NCBI GenBank assembly: GCA_035772405.1
Contig: JAYKKM010000038.1
Coordinates: 1,780,001 to 1,844,000 of the forward strand
Direction: 5' to 3'
Origin: Chrysogorgia sp. JL179-B06
Taxonomy: Eukaryota > Cnidaria > Anthozoa > Scleralcyonacea > Chrysogorgiidae
DNA: 64,000 nt
Shown here: positions 20,961-30,350 of the stretch, piece after piece
How the letters are laid out: each line of letters starts with the position of its first letter
How positions within the stretch are numbered: the first letter of the stretch is position 1
Program-made: the position numbers and the translations under genes
The notes under the pieces: generated by a model
The model's database searches: none
What the model saw: only the letters and a program-made list of their open reading frames with translations
Told to the model about the DNA's origin: nothing

Positions 20961-23563
20961 CAGTACTGCTAAGAAATAACCTCTCACTGCGTCTGCGTCC
21001 GTCTTGCGTTCGTCTAGCGTCCGTCTAGCGTCCGTCTAGCGTCCGTCTTGCGTTCGTCTAGCGTCCGTCTTGCGTTCGTCTAGCGTCCGTCTTGCGTTCG
21101 TCTAGCGTCCGTCTTGCGTTCGTCTAGCGTCCGTCTTGCGTTCGTCTAGCGTCCGTCTAGCGTCCGTCTTGCGTCCGTCTTGCGTCCGGGAGGGTAACAG
21201 ACGCAGAACCGAAGTTCCTTGTCGTGAAACGTCGGTACACGTTTAATTATCGAATAGTACTCGATTTAGCGCTAATGTCAAATAATCGCCGCGCTCTCAC
21301 CGCTCTCAAATAAACGTCGCACGTTCACATCCATAATTGCTGCGGAGCTTATTTGCAAGAATAAAAACATTTTAAAAAGTCACTGGAACGTTTTTTAGAT
21401 AATTCCTCTACAGTTTGAAAGCGTATGTGTTTTTCTTTAGACGAAAGCTAAAGGAAGCTATAGAGTATAGTAAATTTGAGTGTCGGAGTGTTTTATATTG
21501 CGTAAAAGCAGACAGCAATAATTGTATCAGTGGATGAGTGACTGAAATGTGAACACATGTCTACAGACCTTTTCAATACATACAGCAAATTGTGCGAGGA
21601 ATTCCGTTAAAATGTTGATTGCGAAGAAACGCCAAATTTAAATGTGGCAGGACGCCAGGAAGTCAAGCGAAACGGAACTTTATAGTGACGTTTCCTTCGG
21701 CAGAAGTTTTATTTAAAAAACGGTGTGGAAATAGATAGTTATGAACATGAAAACTAACAAAACAACGTTAAAGAAACAAAAACTAATTCTAAACTAGCAG
21801 TAGATTTAGTACTGGATGACCGTAGATCTATCTTTGTAATAACCCAAGGTTTACACACGCCGATTTATGTGGCAATACTAAATAGTGTTGCAAGATAAAT
21901 CGGGCCATCCGCCTATGTAATATATTGAGTTATCGGATATTTTTCACTATCGTCCTGAATTTTGGATGTAGGGAGGCCGGGACTCGTGATAACCCAACGT
22001 CTTCTCTGTATTCATGATATAATAATTGTATTGATAAAGAGTGGCAAGTTTTTGATCCCGTATCAAAAACTTATACAATGCCTTGGCGGCACGTTACACA
22101 TATTAATCAACGTGAGTGAAGACGCGTTTACACGATGCGACAAAAATATGCACAATTCAATAGATTCCTAGATACTAATTAGTCCCAGTTGATAGCTAAT
22201 ATAAGACAGACTAGAAAAAAGTCGCTCGCGCGACATCTATCGCCAAGTGAAAATCCAGCCTATAATGGACTTACTTTGGCGAAAGATTTCAAGATTTCAA
22301 AGTTGAAAGATTTCAACTTGCCACGCAATATTCTCATGTCGCAAAAAAATCTCGTTAATATTTTGCAATTCTGTTGCTGTATCGCATGTTTAGGTGGTAT
22401 AGCGTTAAGGATGTAATTCGACATAATTAATTTATCGTCGTCTCGTCAACGGCGTTCTTTTAATAATCTCTGCCGTTCTCCTTGAGATTACTGTAGCTTC
22501 TGGCAGTACTTTATATGAAGTTAATCTCGAGCCGTAAAAACATGTTTGTGAGGAGCACAATAGATCGGAATAGATGTGTCATCTTGTCACATTTGTTTGC
22601 ATGGGCAGCGCTAGTACGCAGATAGCTCAATATGTAATTCGGCATAATTAATTTTATCGTCGTCTCGTAGACGCCGTATTACGTATATTGAATGGCGTTC
22701 TTTCAATAATCTCTGCCGTTCTCCTCGAGATAATACTGTAGCCTCTGCGTATGAACTATGAAGTTGATCTCGAGCCACGAAAAGACAATAATAGATCAGA
22801 ATAGATCATCACAGTAGATCTGTCATCTTGTCACATTATGCATTAAGTGAACTCAGATAGCTCATGTAATTAGTTATTTTATCGTCGTCTCGATGCCGTT
22901 CTTTTAATAATCTGTGCCGTTCTTCTCGAAATTATAGTGTAGCTTCTGGCAGTACTTTGCGTATGAAATTAATCTCGAGCAGTGAAAAGTTGGGCATCGG
23001 CTGTACTACCAGTTCGATTGTATCGAGCGATGAACTTTCCTACAGCAAACCGCGATGTCTTGATTCCTTCTTCTTTCTCCAAAATTTCTGTGATTTTCGT
23101 AATGGAAACGCCAGAAGATTTTAACGATACAATTCGATTTCTGGCGAATTGAGAAAGCTTTCCCATTCTTATCTGTGTGAACACAAGATTCGAGTGATAG
23201 AGCAGGAGAGATTGAGAGAACAATCAACAATCAGATTCAGAACAGAACGACTCGGATAACCTTCGCAATGAAATCGTATCACCGAACGTGATGCGAGCTC
23301 TGCGTCCAGCGAGTACAGCTTTCAGCGAGACGCAAGACGAACGCAAGACGGACGCTAGACGGACGCTAGACGGACGCAAGACGAACGCAAGACGGACGCA
23401 AGACGGACGCAAGACGAACGCAAGACGGACGCAAGACGGACGCAAGACGGACGCAAGACGGACGCTAGACGGACGCTAGACGGACGCTAGACGGACGCTA
23501 GACGAACGCAAGACGAACGCAAAACAGACGCGATTTTTGATAGGTTATTTCTTAGCAGTACTG
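20961..23563. mobile_element. Tc1/mariner-type element, copy 2 (retains transposase N-terminus)
   Basis: The same perfect ends as copy 1 (CAGTACTGCTAAGAAATAAC and complement), TA at 20959-20960 and 23564-23565, and 11-bp arrays at 20991-21190 and 23330-23530. It is 2603 bp and lies in the opposite orientation to copy 1. It keeps a 5' transposase fragment at 22990-23166 on the - strand but no catalytic core, so it is non-autonomous. Confidence 0.9.
22990..23166 (-). pseudogene. Tc1-like transposase N-terminal HTH fragment
   Basis: From an ATG at 23164-23166 the - strand reads MGKLSQFARNRIVSLKSSGV, then ITKITEILEKEEGIKTSRFA and VGKFIARYNRTGS. This is the paired-like helix-turn-helix start of Tc1-type transposases (R-x-x-I-V-x-L...I-A...T-S-R-x-x-V-x-K-F-I...T-G-S). 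The frame ends soon after; no DDE/D catalytic domain was found. It identifies the superfamily of the element. Confidence 0.8.
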
Positions 23564-23825
23564 TAATTTATAACTGCTTCGTTTTTCAAAAGTAAGTGTT
23601 AAATATGATAAAAAAATAAGATATTCTTGCAATTTCATCTTTAAACTTTGTGTAAACTCTATAGAATAGAGTGATTTACTGCTTGACGGGATTTACTCAA
23701 CGGAGGGGGTCAAACTAAAATCGAAAACAAATTTCCGATCAAATTTGAAAATTTCCGATCAAATGTCATTTTGTTCGGAAATTTTGTCCGGACAAATTTT
23801 GAAATTATTTCAGGCTCTGAATTGG

Positions 23826-25247
23826 GACCACAATATTTCGAATTAATTGAAAACTCATTGTTCCCATTTTATCGTTGATGGAGGAATAGCAAACTTAAGT
23901 CTGAGACTATGGAAGAGAGTTCTGCATGTGATGAAATATTTGTCACATCATGTGAGCTGCATTTAATGTGGCCATAACGACTTCTCTTTAACCGTGTAAC
24001 GAGTTCTAATCTATCAGTTTTCCGTGCAAAAGTTTTACTTAATTGTATTTCGCCCAAATACGCACAGAACCTATATAATAAAGTCAAACTTCAATATAGG
24101 ATCTCCTTAACTTTCAAATTTGCTGTTTACAACATTCTTCCAAAACCCGAAAGCTCCCTTTCTCCTTATTAATATAATTATAAACGCCTTCTCCACGCAG
24201 AGTGTAAAATATGTCGCGCTCTACTTCTCGAAACCCACATAACATGCACATCCTTATAGGAGCTACACCACCAATCAAACAAATTGGCCAATTCTTATAC
24301 AGGAACAAACTTTCCCCCGTAATCTCACCAGTTTATTCCAGTTTATTTGACTACCAGTCTACCACTATAGTGTTTCTTTAGATAATAAAATAACGATTTA
24401 GTCCTGCAGGTGACAAACTTAAAGTGCTACATGAAACATTGTGTTGCGATATTCCCCCAGAAAATCTAAGTACACTCACTTAATATTAAAGCAATATAAT
24501 AAATTTTGAAATAATAAAAAGGCTGCAAACGTTGATTTCTTTTCACAAATGGCGACAAACCATTAATGGCGGCCATACAAAATGGTCAAATTTGAAAAAA
24601 TAAACTCGAAATTTGGCAGCCTTAAAGTGAACCGAAGTTATTTGGTGGTGTTCTTTGATTCTATGAAAACATTTTGCAAACGAATTTTCATCACAGTATA
24701 TAGCACTTTATAAATGTTGCTATGGAAAATGCATTAATGATGCCATGGTGAATGGCAATACATGAACTGTTCGAAACTTAGCAGAGTCAGAGTTAAGAAA
24801 GAAGTAGAGTAAACATGTGTAAACTAAAAAGAAGCACGATGTCTGCTTGTAAACTGAAAAACAGAGTGGGTATTTATAAAGCTGTGTTTACATATACTGC
24901 GATTAATCGGGCCGATTTTTTGTTTAAACGCATGATAAGAAAAGAAAATAGGTAATATCATCGTTACACTATGTGTTTAGTTCAAGTTCGATGCTCAAAA
25001 TGCTTCAGCTTCATATTGAATTATTCAAAAAACTAATTTTATAGCAAAGTTTAATACTTAAACTTTTAAAATTTATTGTTTTCAACAAAAAGATTGTTTT
25101 ATTTTTTCCTATTGAGCCACCTTAATGATTCAAATAACTCGTGAATATAAAACCGTGTGGTCGCATTTTCTATGCAGTAATATAGAGTTTTTCACAAGCT
25201 AACTGATGTCTTAAGGTCTCTGAGTTATCTTATGATTTTTGCTGCAG
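23826..25247 (+). other. Intronic stretch before RTK exon 9
   Basis: About 1.4 kb of AT-rich sequence with no recognised exon or element. Short - strand frames (23869-24308) show no known domain. Confidence 0.4.
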
Positions 25248-25447
25248 GTCGTGAAAGTGATTTGTGGGTCATCATTGAGTTTTGTTCCAATGGGAACCTG
25301 CTTCAATTCCTGCGCAATAGAAGAGATATTTATGAGCCTGAATGGAAATGTGTTTCTAAAGATCCTAATAATCAGTTGACTATGACAGATCTTGTAATCG
25401 CTGCATACCAAGTTGCCAGGGGAATGGAGTTTCTAGCTTCCAGGATG
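25248..25447 (+). CDS. RTK exon 9: kinase hinge, kinase insert, helix E
   Basis: A 200-bp exon, acceptor TTTTTGCTGCAG, donor ATG|GTAAGA, phase 1 in and 0 out. RESDLWVIIEF holds the hinge, with isoleucine as the probable gatekeeper; CSNGNLLQFLRNRR follows. The kinase insert is short (DIYEPEWKCVSKDPNN), as in FGFR and unlike the long inserts of PDGFR or VEGFR. The exon ends with QVARGMEFLASRM, helix E. Confidence 0.9.
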
Positions 25448-25528
25448 GTAAGATGTCTAACGTTGATTTGTAAAAACATGCACAGTTTCAGTTATAGAAA
25501 TCTTTTAATGCCCTTGTTATTACTGTAG

Positions 25529-25720
<192 letters not shown>

Positions 25721-25757
25721 TAACAGACTGACCTAAATAATTTCTCTTTCTGTTCAG

Positions 25758-25828
25758 GGATTACTTCCCATCAAATGGATGGCAATAGAAGCAATTATAG
25801 AGAGGGTATTTACAGAAAAAAGCGACGT
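25758..25828 (+). CDS. RTK exon 11: activation-loop end and APE-like motif
   Basis: A 71-bp exon, phase 0 in and 2 out, acceptor TTCTGTTCAG and donor GT|GTAAGT. It reads GLLPIKWMAIEAIIERVFT, then EKSD and a split valine. The usual A-P-E is A-I-E. RET also has KWMAIES at this place from general knowledge, so the change does not imply loss of activity. Confidence 0.9.
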
Positions 25829-26085
25829 GTAAGTTTTTAAAATAGTGTTATGCTGTATTTTTTTTATGTGACTTGTTGAATGTCAACAACACAGTGACCT
25901 TGACGACGACGACGATATACGATAAAATAAGATAAGTCAAGTCAAGATAAGATAAGTTTGGACCAGGATTTAACGAAATATAATTGCATTGTATAGTGAG
26001 GCATTGATAAATATCACTCACCAAATTTATAAACTTTAAGGCTTGACTGGATGTAGGTTGAACTTGCAATAAGCTAGCGCGCGAG

Positions 26086-26458
26086 GCACATTTGGAATCC
26101 GTAGACGGTCGGTAGCATCTTTGATGGTCGGTAGCATCTTGGGACTTTTTTACGCGCGCCTATTTTTTGATAATATTCTAAACCAAACCCTAAAACTAAT
26201 CCTAACCCTATTAAAAAGAAAAAAGTAAAGTAAAAATTTAAAAAAATGGAAAAATTATATTCTCACCCAACATTCGAACCCCGCTCTCACAACTAAAAAT
26301 TAAAAACACAGACCACTGGGCTATGCAAGCGAACATGAACATTTTGGTTGATAATCAATATTTATGTAATCCCATTGTAAGTAAACTATATATATATAAT
26401 AAAAAGATGCTACCGACCACTAAAGATGCTACCGACCGTCTACGGATTCCAAATTAGC
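26086..26458. mobile_element. MITE with internal tRNA-like promoter, copy 1
   Basis: Terminal repeats of about 36 bp (core TTTGGAATCCGTAGACGGTC and complement). The interior, read on the - strand, contains an A-box-like TAGCCCAGTGGTC (complement at 26311-26323) and a B-box-like GGGGTTCGAATG (complement at 26271-26282). Flanks show an imperfect 9-bp duplication (AGCGCGCGAG / AGCGGCGAG). No protein. It lies in the intron between RTK exons 11 and 12. Confidence 0.75.
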
Positions 26459-26816
26459 AGCGGCGAGAGGTCTTCGTTTTAGTCAAGACAGGAATTGAAA
26501 AATTTGGGCGATAAATCAGCCCTTGACCAACACAGAATTTAATCAGTAGACGTTGAATAGCACTTTTCAAAGTTAATTTCTTGCCATTGACTGCAGCTCT
26601 TCTCACAAAGAACGAATAATGACAGTAAGCACACAAGACGCTTCGCAGCTGCTATCACAGCCGCCATCTTGTATATGATCGCCATCTTGTATATGATTGT
26701 GATAAGGATGATATGGATAAGGAAATGAATTCTCTTTCCTAAATTGGTTGAAAACTTTAGGTCTTGTAAAACCCATGGTTCAGGTAAACACCCATTTATA
26801 GATTTATGTAAGAACC

Positions 26817-27110
26817 TTGATGATTTTACATAAAGCATTACAATCATACATTACTGGTGAACCAACTACCATTCATATGTACCTCCATCCACTTGAACTT
26901 TTACACGGCCATGACACAAGATTGTCATTAAAGTGTAGGAATGATAAATTGTTAGTAAGACCTGACTTTAAGAAAAAAACATTCCTGGCCAGAGCGTTTA
27001 GAACAAGAGCCATTGAAATCTGGAATAATCTGGACAGCGAGACTAGGAATATATTCTCTGGGCCCCTGTTCAGATCTGCTCTTCTTGGGCGGCTTCAGTG
27101 GTTCATATAA
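26817..27110 (+). pseudogene. LINE reverse transcriptase C-terminal fragment
   Basis: The frame reads MMILHKALQSYITGEP, then LKCRNDKLLVRPDFKKKTFL and RAFRTRAIEIWNNLDSETR. The pattern K-K-K-T-F...R-A-x-x-x-W-N-x-L is the conserved tail of many invertebrate non-LTR retrotransposon proteins. Only the C-terminus is present, as expected for a 5'-truncated insertion. A (AATAC)n tail follows at about 27320-27347. Confidence 0.7.
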
Positions 27111-27316
27111 TCTAATTATTGAATTATATGAACCGGTGGGGTTGCTAGGGTGGAGGGTGTTTGGCTGGGGCTTGAAGGATGTATTCGTGGTCTCACTGTC
27201 TAATTGTAATTTAAATTGTAATATAGACTTTTAGATATTTATATTTTTCATATTATTTTGTTAATGATCTATATTCTAAGACCTCGTGTAAACTAGCATT
27301 GGCTAACTGTGGATCT

Positions 27317-27347
27317 TATTAAATACAATACAATACAATACAATACA
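27317..27347. repeat. LINE 3' tail microsatellite (AATAC)n
   Basis: About five units of AATAC, marking the 3' end of the truncated LINE on the + strand. Confidence 0.7.
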
Positions 27348-27486
27348 CATTAAGTAAAGCAAAACGTATTGTACGTTCTATTGTTTTAATTGCTTCTATT
27401 TTGTAGAAGCAATTAAACGCTACGGCTAATTGTTAAAATTTTAGAAAGATATTTATGTGCTAAAATACTTTTTATTTATTTCGTAG

Positions 27487-27527
27487 TTGGTCGTTCGGTA
27501 TCGTACTTTGGGAGCTGTTTACTCTTG
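27487..27527 (+). CDS. RTK exon 12: kinase helix F micro-exon
   Basis: A 41-bp exon with acceptor TTTCGTAG and donor G|GTGAGT, phase 2 in and 1 out. It encodes WSFGIVLWELFTL, the invariant D-V-W-S-F-G region of tyrosine kinases, with Asp and part of Val supplied by exon 11. The intervening 1.66-kb intron contains a tRNA-like MITE and a truncated LINE. Confidence 0.9.
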
Positions 27528-27635
27528 GTGAGTAACTATGTTCTTTGAAAAACATTTCAGACGTTGTATTTATGTTGTGCTGTGCTTGCTTTTAAATTAG
27601 TGATGATGGCTAATACCAAAATGTTCTTGCTATAG

Positions 27636-27732
27636 GTGGTACTCCATATCCTAACATATCTCCGAACGAAGTTTCGGAATTCTTGGCAGCTGGCAAGAGA
27701 ATGGATCCACCCCATTTATGCCCAGACGAAAT
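27636..27732 (+). CDS. RTK exon 13: kinase C-lobe
   Basis: A 97-bp exon, acceptor TTGCTATAG, donor AT|GTAAAA, phase 1 in and 2 out. It reads GGTPYPNISPNEVSEFL, then AAGKRMDPPHLCPDE. G-x-x-P-Y-P and G-x-R-M-x-x-P are standard C-lobe motifs of FGFR, VEGFR and RET-type kinases. Confidence 0.9.
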
Positions 27733-27854
27733 GTAAAATACTTTCTTTATATATCTTATTCGAAATGAAATAAGTAAAAATATTTCAGCTTTCTCGCCTT
27801 TCCTTACTTGTTTATACTGTATCTCTGATTATTGGAGATGTTGTTTTTTATTAG

Positions 27855-27963
27855 TGCTTCATTGATGGTAACATGTTGGCACGACGATCGAGATAATCGA
27901 CCAACATTTAAAGAATTGGTTCAAATATTGGATAAAATAATTGAAATAAACACTTCCACCGAG
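27855..27963 (+). CDS. RTK exon 14: end of kinase domain
   Basis: A 109-bp exon, acceptor TTTTTTATTAG and donor GAG|GTAACT, phase 2 in and 0 out. It reads ASLMVTCWHDDRDNRPTF, then KELVQILDKIIEINTSTE, including the C-W and R-P-T-F signatures that close a tyrosine kinase domain. If the donor is ignored, the frame stays open for 23 more codons and stops at 28033-28035 inside a MITE, so a shorter isoform is possible. Confidence 0.9.
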
Positions 27964-28005
27964 GTAACTATTACACGACCTTACGATCTCGACTGCATCG
28001 GCGAC

Positions 28006-28368
28006 GCGCATTTGGAATCCGTAGACGGTCGGTAGCATCTTTGGTAGCTATATCATCTTGGGACTTTTTAGGCGCGACTATTTTTTGATAATATTCTAAA
28101 CCAAACCCTAAAACTAACCTTAACACTAACCTTAACCCTATTAAAAAGAAAAAAAGTAAAGTAAAAATTTAAAAAAAAATGGAAAAATCATACAACCTCA
28201 CAAGTAAAAAATCAATGACACAGACCACTCAGCTATGCAAGCGAACTTGAAATATTCGGTTGATAATCAATATTTATGTATTCCCATTGTAAGTGAACCA
28301 TATACATAATAAAAAGATGTTACCGACCACTAAAGATGCTACCGACCGTCTACGGATTCCAAATTAGC
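28006..28368. mobile_element. MITE with tRNA-like promoter, copy 2, abutting RTK exon 14
   Basis: A direct copy of the element at 26086-26458 with the same ends. Its - strand A box TAGCTGAGTGGTC is closer to consensus, but the B-box segment is missing. The flanks GCATCGGCG (27995-28003) and GCATCGGGCG (28367-28376) look like an imperfect target duplication. It begins 42 bp after the exon 14 donor and supplies an in-frame stop at 28033-28035 and an AATAAA near 28308. Confidence 0.75.
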
Positions 28369-28702
28369 ATCGGGCGCCTCATTTAAGGTGGCTTTCTTAT
28401 AGAGTAATTTTAACAGGGGATTGGTAACTAAATGTGGCGTGTGCTAAAAATAGGCTTTACTATATTGCCATCTTGTTGGGACGACAAGATGAAAACCTTG
28501 GCCGCCACGAGCTACTTCCGGCTTCATTTTCTGAACAATAGATGCTCGATCCAGTCTTTATTTAGAGATCAGTGCCTTAGCCTAAAAATAACCCTAACCA
28601 TAAAACTATCCTAAGAAAACAGGAATCTTAACTCTAAAAAGAAAAAAAATTAAGGACAAAATGACCTCACGTCAATTTCATAGATGGAAACTAGTATTCA
28701 CC
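28369..28702 (+). other. Start of the 24.5-kb RTK intron, no feature seen
   Basis: About 330 bp with no recognised gene or element. Confidence 0.4.
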
Positions 28703-28807
28703 TAGCCTGAAATGTCAGGCATCCCCTCGTCCTCAACCTAAACCCCAGGCGAGAGAGTCTCTCTCGCCTGGGGTTTAGGTTGAGGGGACGACTGACATTT
28801 CAGGCTA
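28703..28807. mobile_element. 105-bp hairpin MITE, 9-bp target duplication
   Basis: A nearly perfect palindrome that starts TAGCCTGAAATGTCAG and ends with its complement, centre GAGAGAGTCTCTCTC. Exact 9-bp duplications GTATTCACC flank it (28694-28702 and 28808-28816). TAGCCTG ends and 9-bp duplications are shared with the elements at 41764 and 56401. Confidence 0.85.
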
Positions 28808-29089
28808 GTATTCACCAGATTGAAACTTTGTGTGAAAGAAATATAAGATAATATAAGCGTTACAACATACCTAATTTTCAAAAAATGTCTATAATTGCGT
28901 AATTTCAAATCGCGCGCCAGTCGGCCGCGCGACTAGAAATTAGCCAATTTCAACATGAGCCCATGGTCAAAATTTACTATATCAAAATGTGAAATCACTC
29001 TAAATTTACTGATATCAAAAGACGAAAATTATTCCACAAGCATTGTTTTTCGTTAATCCATTTGCTTAGGGGAGTGGTTGTATAAAAGG

Positions 29090-29099
29090 GAGAACACCC
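29090..29099 (+). promoter_or_regulatory. TATA-like box
   Basis: TATAAAAGGG lies about 230 bp upstream of the dispersed repeat at 29320-30190. It may be the promoter of an unidentified retroelement; no downstream gene was recognised. Confidence 0.25.
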
Positions 29100-29319
29100 C
29101 CCGTGAAATGCATATGGCGAGTTGATAGCGGACAGTGATAGCGGAGCGCACGCAAGGTTTTATTCCTTTAGTAATTCACTGAAAGTCGATTAAGGATCTT
29201 TATCGAAAAGTGTTTCTTAAGTTAAAACAGTTCAAAGAAAACGGACTGTGCACATAAGCTGGATGTAATTCATAGCCCGAGTGTTTTAGATCTGATAAAA
29301 CACGTGCTGCGAGTTTATT

Positions 29320-30190
29320 AAACGGCTTCAAAAACGACCTATATGATATAACTAGGAGTAATCAAAGATTATGTAATTGCGTTCGACGCATGTGGTGCAG
29401 TAAATGGCGAATGAAGATTGGCAATTATGCTGTAACGAATTATGAAAATAAATAAAGCTAATAAATATATAACAGCGTCTTTATTGAAGGAGACACTGTA
29501 ACTTCAATGTTTTTGACAACGGTGACATCCTGAGTGATTTCCGTACGTTATTTTAATATTAGGAAGGTATATTTCCCGTCCGTGTTCTGAAATGATCAGA
29601 TTGAATTTCGATATTATAAACGCGCCATATGATTACCGTTATACCGTATGTTATTTTAAAATGAGGCCATGGATTGGGCCATATGATCGCCTTGATACGC
29701 GGTTTACATTGTTATCGACTGGAACACGGCAACAAACGACAGCGTCTTATTCAAGAAGACACTATATAAACCTCAATGTCGCATTCCCGCTCGTTAGTTC
29801 GATTTGAAATATGACCGTTCGACCGCTAGATAAGTCAGCAAATATTACAATCGTGAAGTTCGATTTGGCAAAGTGTCGCTTGAATGGAAAATTTATAACT
29901 TCGCGCAGCTTGCACGTTTCGAGTAAATGTTGTTCGAATTAGATGTATGGTGTTCAAATGATCAGATTGAATTTTGACTTTATAAACGCGCCGTTTTAAA
30001 AATTATAAATGATTACCATATGTTGATCGGTTTATATTATTTATTTGATCCTCCATGCTGTAGAAAATTCCTAGCATCATTCTGCTGCCATGCCTAATCC
30101 TGAACTCTTCTACAGGAAACTTCGTATCCACTGCTCCTGTGTTATAAGTCCCGAGGCAGCATTTTCCTAGCTGGTACTAATGCCATAATT
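29320..30190. repeat. Dispersed repeat, copy 1 (inverse of 41690-42250)
   Basis: Blocks such as TATAAACGCGCCATATGATTAC and the segment ending CTAGCATCATTCTGCTG recur in reverse complement at 41690-42250. No coding content was recognised. The two copies are 11.5 kb apart in inverted orientation and may be remnants of one element family. Confidence 0.6.
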
Positions 30191-30350
30191 TATTCCAAAT
30201 TCCAAAACGGTAATTTATTCAAAAAGGGGAAAGATTTTATCTTGATTTCTTATAGCTGTAAAGCACAGGTAACCCATAACATGCAAGATTAGAATGTGTT
30301 CTCCTTTGTCGAACGCAATTATCAGATTTAAAACCACCGTCATGCCACCT

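Larger units (their letters stand above)
20558..23819. mobile_element. Outer TIR element, AATTGG target duplication, hosting Tc1-type copy 2
   Basis: The ends CAGAGCCTGAAATAAT and complement are flanked by AATTGG at 20552-20557 and 23820-23825. Without the inner element it is about 660 bp. Both halves carry the phrase TTTTGTCCGGACAA next to repeated TTTCCGA(C/T)CAAAT words. The superfamily is not clear: the 6-bp duplication is short for hAT. Confidence 0.65.
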
